64,000 nucleotides of DNA from JABMQB01 sp963666575 (lineage in GTDB: Bacteria; Bacteroidota; Bacteroidia; Bacteroidales; Prolixibacteraceae), in contig CAXXYG010000029.1 of NCBI GenBank assembly GCA_963666575.2, forward strand, positions 78,309-142,308, written 5' to 3'. Positions 61,245 to 64,000 of the stretch are shown piece by piece; the stretch's first letter is position 1; each line of letters begins with the position of its first letter. The notes beneath the pieces were generated by a model, which saw only the letters and a program-made list of their open reading frames with translations, had not been told where the DNA came from and did not search any database. Position numbers and translations under genes: made by a program.

Positions 61245-62447
61245 ATGACAAATTATTTTAAAAATTATCCTGATTCAAAAGGTTTTTTTCAGGAATTTGG
61301 TGGTAGTTTTTTACCTCCCTTTTTAATGGAAGAGATGGAGCGTATTACCAATGCGTATTTCTCAATTAGTAAATCACACAATTTTATTTCAGAATTACGG
61401 AGTATACGTAAACATTACCAGGGTCGTCCAACTCCTGTTTATTTCTGCAACCGCTTATCTGAAAAATATGGTGGGCGCATTTATTTAAAACGCGAAGACC
61501 TGAACCATACCGGTGCTCATAAACTAAACCATTGTATGGGCGAAGCCTTATTGGCAAAACATCTGGGAAAAAAACGTTTGATTGCTGAAACAGGAGCAGG
61601 GCAGCATGGTGTAGCCTTGGCAACTGCAGCTGCTTATTTTGGGCTTGAATGTGAAATCCATATGGGCGAAGTCGATATTATCAAAGAACACCCAAATGTG
61701 GTTCGTATGAAAATTCTGGGTGCTGAAGTTGTCCCTGTAACACATGGATTAAAAACATTAAAAGAAGCTGTTGATTCAGCTTTTGAATCGTACCTGAAAG
61801 ATCCGGTTAATACTATTTATTGTATTGGTTCGGTGGTTGGCCCGCATCCATTTCCAATGATGGTTCGTGATTTTCAACGCGTAGTTGGAATTGAAGCCAA
61901 AGAACAATTTTTTGATATGACAGGAGAATTACCTGATAATGTTGTTGCCTGTGTTGGTGGTGGTAGTAACGCTATGGGAATATTTTCGGCTTTTATTGAC
62001 GATGATGAATGCCAGTTATATGGTGTTGAACCAGGAGGCCGATCGCTTGATGTAGTTGGTGAGCATGCCGCCACAATGACTTTGGGAAAACCGGGAATTA
62101 TTCATGGATTTAAATGCCAGTTATTGCAGGATGAAAAAGGCGAACCAGCGCCTGTTTATTCGGTGGCCAGTGGATTAGATTATCCGGGAGTAGGCCCTGA
62201 ACATTGTATGCTAAAAGATATGGAAAGCGTCAAATACGTTACAGCTTCAGATAAAGAATGTATTGATGCTTTTTATGAATTAAGCCGACTGGAAGGTATT
62301 ATTCCGGCTCTTGAAAGTGCTCACGCTGTGGCTCATGGACTAAAATTAGCTCAGGAAAATCCGCAGAAAGCAACTTTAATTAATCTCAGTGGACGTGGCG
62401 ATAAGGATATCGATTTTGTGGTTGATACTTTTGGATTGCCTGAATAA
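61245..62447 (+). CDS. trpB: Tryptophan synthase beta subunit
   Basis: 400 residues, the normal TrpB length. Motifs: GRPTPVYFCNRLSEKYGGRI, the PLP-lysine in LKREDLNHTGAHKLNH (about residue 89), AETGAGQHGVALATAAAYFG, the phosphate-binding CVGGGSNAMG, and the end NLSGRGDKDIDFV. It makes tryptophan from indole and serine, using PLP. The other trp genes (trpA and the rest) are not adjacent. It therefore may be a lone second copy, or the operon may be broken up. A terminator follows 20 bases after the stop. Confidence 0.95.
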   Translation: MTNYFKNYPDSKGFFQEFGGSFLPPFLMEEMERITNAYFSISKSHNFISELRSIRKHYQGRPTPVYFCNRLSEKYGGRIYLKREDLNHTGAHKLNHCMGEALLAKHLGKKRLIAETGAGQHGVALATAAAYFGLECEIHMGEVDIIKEHPNVVRMKILGAEVVPVTHGLKTLKEAVDSAFESYLKDPVNTIYCIGSVVGPHPFPMMVRDFQRVVGIEAKEQFFDMTGELPDNVVACVGGGSNAMGIFSAFIDDDECQLYGVEPGGRSLDVVGEHAATMTLGKPGIIHGFKCQLLQDEKGEPAPVYSVASGLDYPGVGPEHCMLKDMESVKYVTASDKECIDAFYELSRLEGIIPALESAHAVAHGLKLAQENPQKATLINLSGRGDKDIDFVVDTFGLPE

Positions 62448-62467
62448 AAAATACTATTTATAAAGTC

Positions 62468-62504
62468 AAAAACCGTTCTTGTTTAAAGGACGGTTTTTTT
62501 TTTT
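62468..62504 (+). terminator. Intrinsic terminator after trpB
   Basis: AAAACCGT (from 62468) pairs with ACGGTTTT (to about 62496) across a short loop, and the 3' arm runs into a stretch of about eleven Ts. Confidence 0.85.
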
Positions 62505-62587
62505 CAATATTTTGTTAAAACCATGGCGCCGAATAATAGTAGTATAAATTTGATATGGTTTGTCAGTTTACAGAATCAAAAGTAAGA

Positions 62588-64000
62588 TTAGCTTGCCATT
62601 TTTCCTTTCATTAACATTTCAACAGCCTCGTTTAATGATCCGGCACGTGTTACATTTCCTGTGTTTACAAAATAAATTACATCGGCATTGGCAATGGTAT
62701 TTAGCCGGTGGGCTATAATTACTTTGGTTGTGGATGCTGGAAGTTTCTGTAGAATTTCATCGAGTAACGATTCTGTGACGGTGTCGATGTTGGCAGTTGC
62801 TTCATCGAGGATGAGCAGGTCGGGTTTGCGAACCACCGCACGCATAAAAGCAATCAACTGTTTTTGCCCGAGGCTTATACCATCGCCTGAAACATCAACT
62901 TTTGTATCGAGGCCATTTTCAAAACGTAGTATTAAATCTTCCAATCCGGAGTCCTTAAAAATTTGAGTCAACTCACCATTCTGAAGATTTCTGTATTCCT
63001 CGTTGCCATATAGTATATTTTCGCGAATGGTCCCACTAAACAAAAATGGATCCTGGAGGATAAATCCAATCTTTTTTACGCGTTCTTCAGGCAAATAGGA
63101 ACGTATGTCAAGCCCATCCAAAATAATTGTTCCCTTTGTTGGATCATAAAGCCGGGAGGTTAAAGAAGCGGTTGTTGTTTTCCCACCACCGGTTGGCCCA
63201 ACAAACGCATAGGTTTTTCCTCTTCGCAGTGTAAAATTAATACGGTGTAATACTTCGTTTCCATTAGGGTATGAAAATGAAACATCTTTAAAAGTTAATA
63301 TCGAATCTGAATCAACTTTTATTGGTTTGGTTTCTTCAACAACAGGCAGGTTGTTTTCCAGTTCCAGGATTTTTCGAATTCTGTCCCATGCTGCTAGCGC
63401 GAGCTGGAAATTGGTCCATAACGAGGCCAATTGTCGCAGAGGACTATAGAAACTGTTGACATATGCAATAAAACTAATGAGTAATCCGATTGTAAAATGC
63501 CCTGTTGAAATTAGGTAGATACCAAAAGTTAATACTATAAGAAGGCCGATGTTCGAAAAGAACGTATAAACAGGCATAAACATGTTATTTGATATTCCTG
63601 CTTTTACCGATGTTGAATAATTATCGTGATTGACTACATCAAAACGTTTTCGGAAATAATCGCGGCGGTTAAAAGCCACAATTACTTTAAAGTTGTTTAA
63701 ACTTTCCTGCACTTCGGAGCTCAAATTACCTACACTTTTTAGATTATTGGCATTGCGTTTTTTGACCCACGGAGTAACAAATTTTGTAAAAACCAGTATC
63801 AGCAAAGCCGGTGAAAGTGTGGCTGCACCCAATTTTAAATTAATGGATAATAAAAACACACCTGCGCCAATCATAATTAGGATAAACCTCAGGAATTGCA
63901 TGAGTGATTGTGAAAAAAACTGGTTGATTTTTTCGGTATCGTTATTTATTCGTGAAATCAGGTCACCTGCTTTATTTTGGTTAAAGAAGTCATAGGGCAA
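62588..64000 (-). CDS. ABC exporter half-transporter (MsbA/MDR type), 5' end outside the window
   Basis: 470 residues to the window edge; the frame is still open at 64000, so the N-terminal part (first transmembrane helices) is missing. The visible part has the coupling helix region NQNKAGDLISRINNDTEKIN, transmembrane helices, then the ATPase: Walker A (VGPTGGGKTTTASL), Q loop (FILQDPFLFSGTIRENILYG), signature (GISLGQKQLIAFMRAV), Walker B (LLILDEATANIDT) and switch His (IIAHRLNTI). The signature is SLGQ, where LSGGQ is usual; SLGQ/SVGQ occurs in heterodimeric exporters. It exports lipids or drugs from the cytoplasm. The partner gene may lie beyond the window. Confidence 0.9.
   Translation of the reverse strand: MPYDFFNQNKAGDLISRINNDTEKINQFFSQSLMQFLRFILIMIGAGVFLLSINLKLGAATLSPALLILVFTKFVTPWVKKRNANNLKSVGNLSSEVQESLNNFKVIVAFNRRDYFRKRFDVVNHDNYSTSVKAGISNNMFMPVYTFFSNIGLLIVLTFGIYLISTGHFTIGLLISFIAYVNSFYSPLRQLASLWTNFQLALAAWDRIRKILELENNLPVVEETKPIKVDSDSILTFKDVSFSYPNGNEVLHRINFTLRRGKTYAFVGPTGGGKTTTASLTSRLYDPTKGTIILDGLDIRSYLPEERVKKIGFILQDPFLFSGTIRENILYGNEEYRNLQNGELTQIFKDSGLEDLILRFENGLDTKVDVSGDGISLGQKQLIAFMRAVVRKPDLLILDEATANIDTVTESLLDEILQKLPASTTKVIIAHRLNTIANADVIYFVNTGNVTRAGSLNEAVEMLMKGKMAS

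Noticed and set aside
1..64000. tRNA or rRNA genes, CRISPR arrays, intact insertion sequences
   Set aside because: I looked for their usual signatures by eye and saw none; a covariance-model or repeat search would be needed to be sure.

Overview
The window is about 64 kb of AT-rich DNA from a member of the Bacteroidota, most likely Bacteroidales/Marinilabiliales-like. The signs are a SusC/SusD pair with an ECF-sigma/FecR switch, many SPII lipoproteins, carboxypeptidase-regulatory-domain TonB receptors, CRTAC1/ASPIC proteins, and TAnnTTTG-type -7 promoter boxes with weak Shine-Dalgarno sequences. The genus is an inference. I saw no tRNA, rRNA, CRISPR array or intact insertion sequence.

Layout. 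(1) 1-3.4 kb: a metal-handling cluster (Cys-rich HYC_CC_PP-like protein, TonB receptor, secreted HMA protein). (2) 3.4-6.3 kb, minus strand: GDPD lipoprotein, small outer-membrane protein, DEAD-box helicase with a DEVD motif II. (3) 6.6-9.9 kb: a sulfur module with a split YeeE/YedE (TsuA-like) transporter, two rhodanese-like proteins lacking the catalytic Cys, and a convergent tandem-rhodanese lipoprotein; then a frameshifted YD-repeat-like lipoprotein and a COG2509 FAD enzyme. (4) 13.3-30.1 kb: ten co-directional, closely spaced genes that form the most unusual part of the window. They encode two CRTAC1/ASPIC propellers, a giant TPR-propeller-ASPIC lipoprotein, an HzsA-like mono-haem lipoprotein, a YVTN propeller fused to a CcP-like tri-haem domain, a Reg_prop propeller, two orphan ABC substrate-binding proteins, a glutaminase-dead AsnB-like ligase and a radical SAM enzyme. 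A near-identical 23-bp repeat lies just outside each end, and a decayed gene lies at the right end. (5) 30.5-36.9 kb, minus strand: NUDIX, MOSC, GH2 beta-galactosidase, BNR_4 protein. (6) 37.2-52.0 kb: a polysaccharide utilization locus (ECF sigma, FecR, SusC with STN domain, SusD, GH43, a putative new glycosidase, an unclassified GH65-like protein, GH28) that probably targets a pectic glycan. (7) 52.0-52.9 kb: zinc-ribbon protein and a short SSB separated by a tandem decamer array. (8) 53.0-59.6 kb, minus strand: a seven-gene operon (TetR with an EF-hand, LolA-like carrier, two FtsX/LolCE-like permeases, LolD-like ATPase, CAP protein, outer-membrane barrel) that looks like a complete inner-to-outer-membrane lipid or lipoprotein export route. 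(9) 59.8-64 kb: Tat-exported Gfo/Idh/MocA oxidoreductase, TrpB, and a partial ABC exporter.

Three genes (the lipoprotein at 9939-11007, SusC, and the GH at 48199-50377) each carry one extra base in otherwise well-preserved frames. This could mean sequencing or assembly errors, so the breaks should not be taken as biology without reads. All assignments come from reading motifs in the sequence and from remembered family knowledge; no database search was run.
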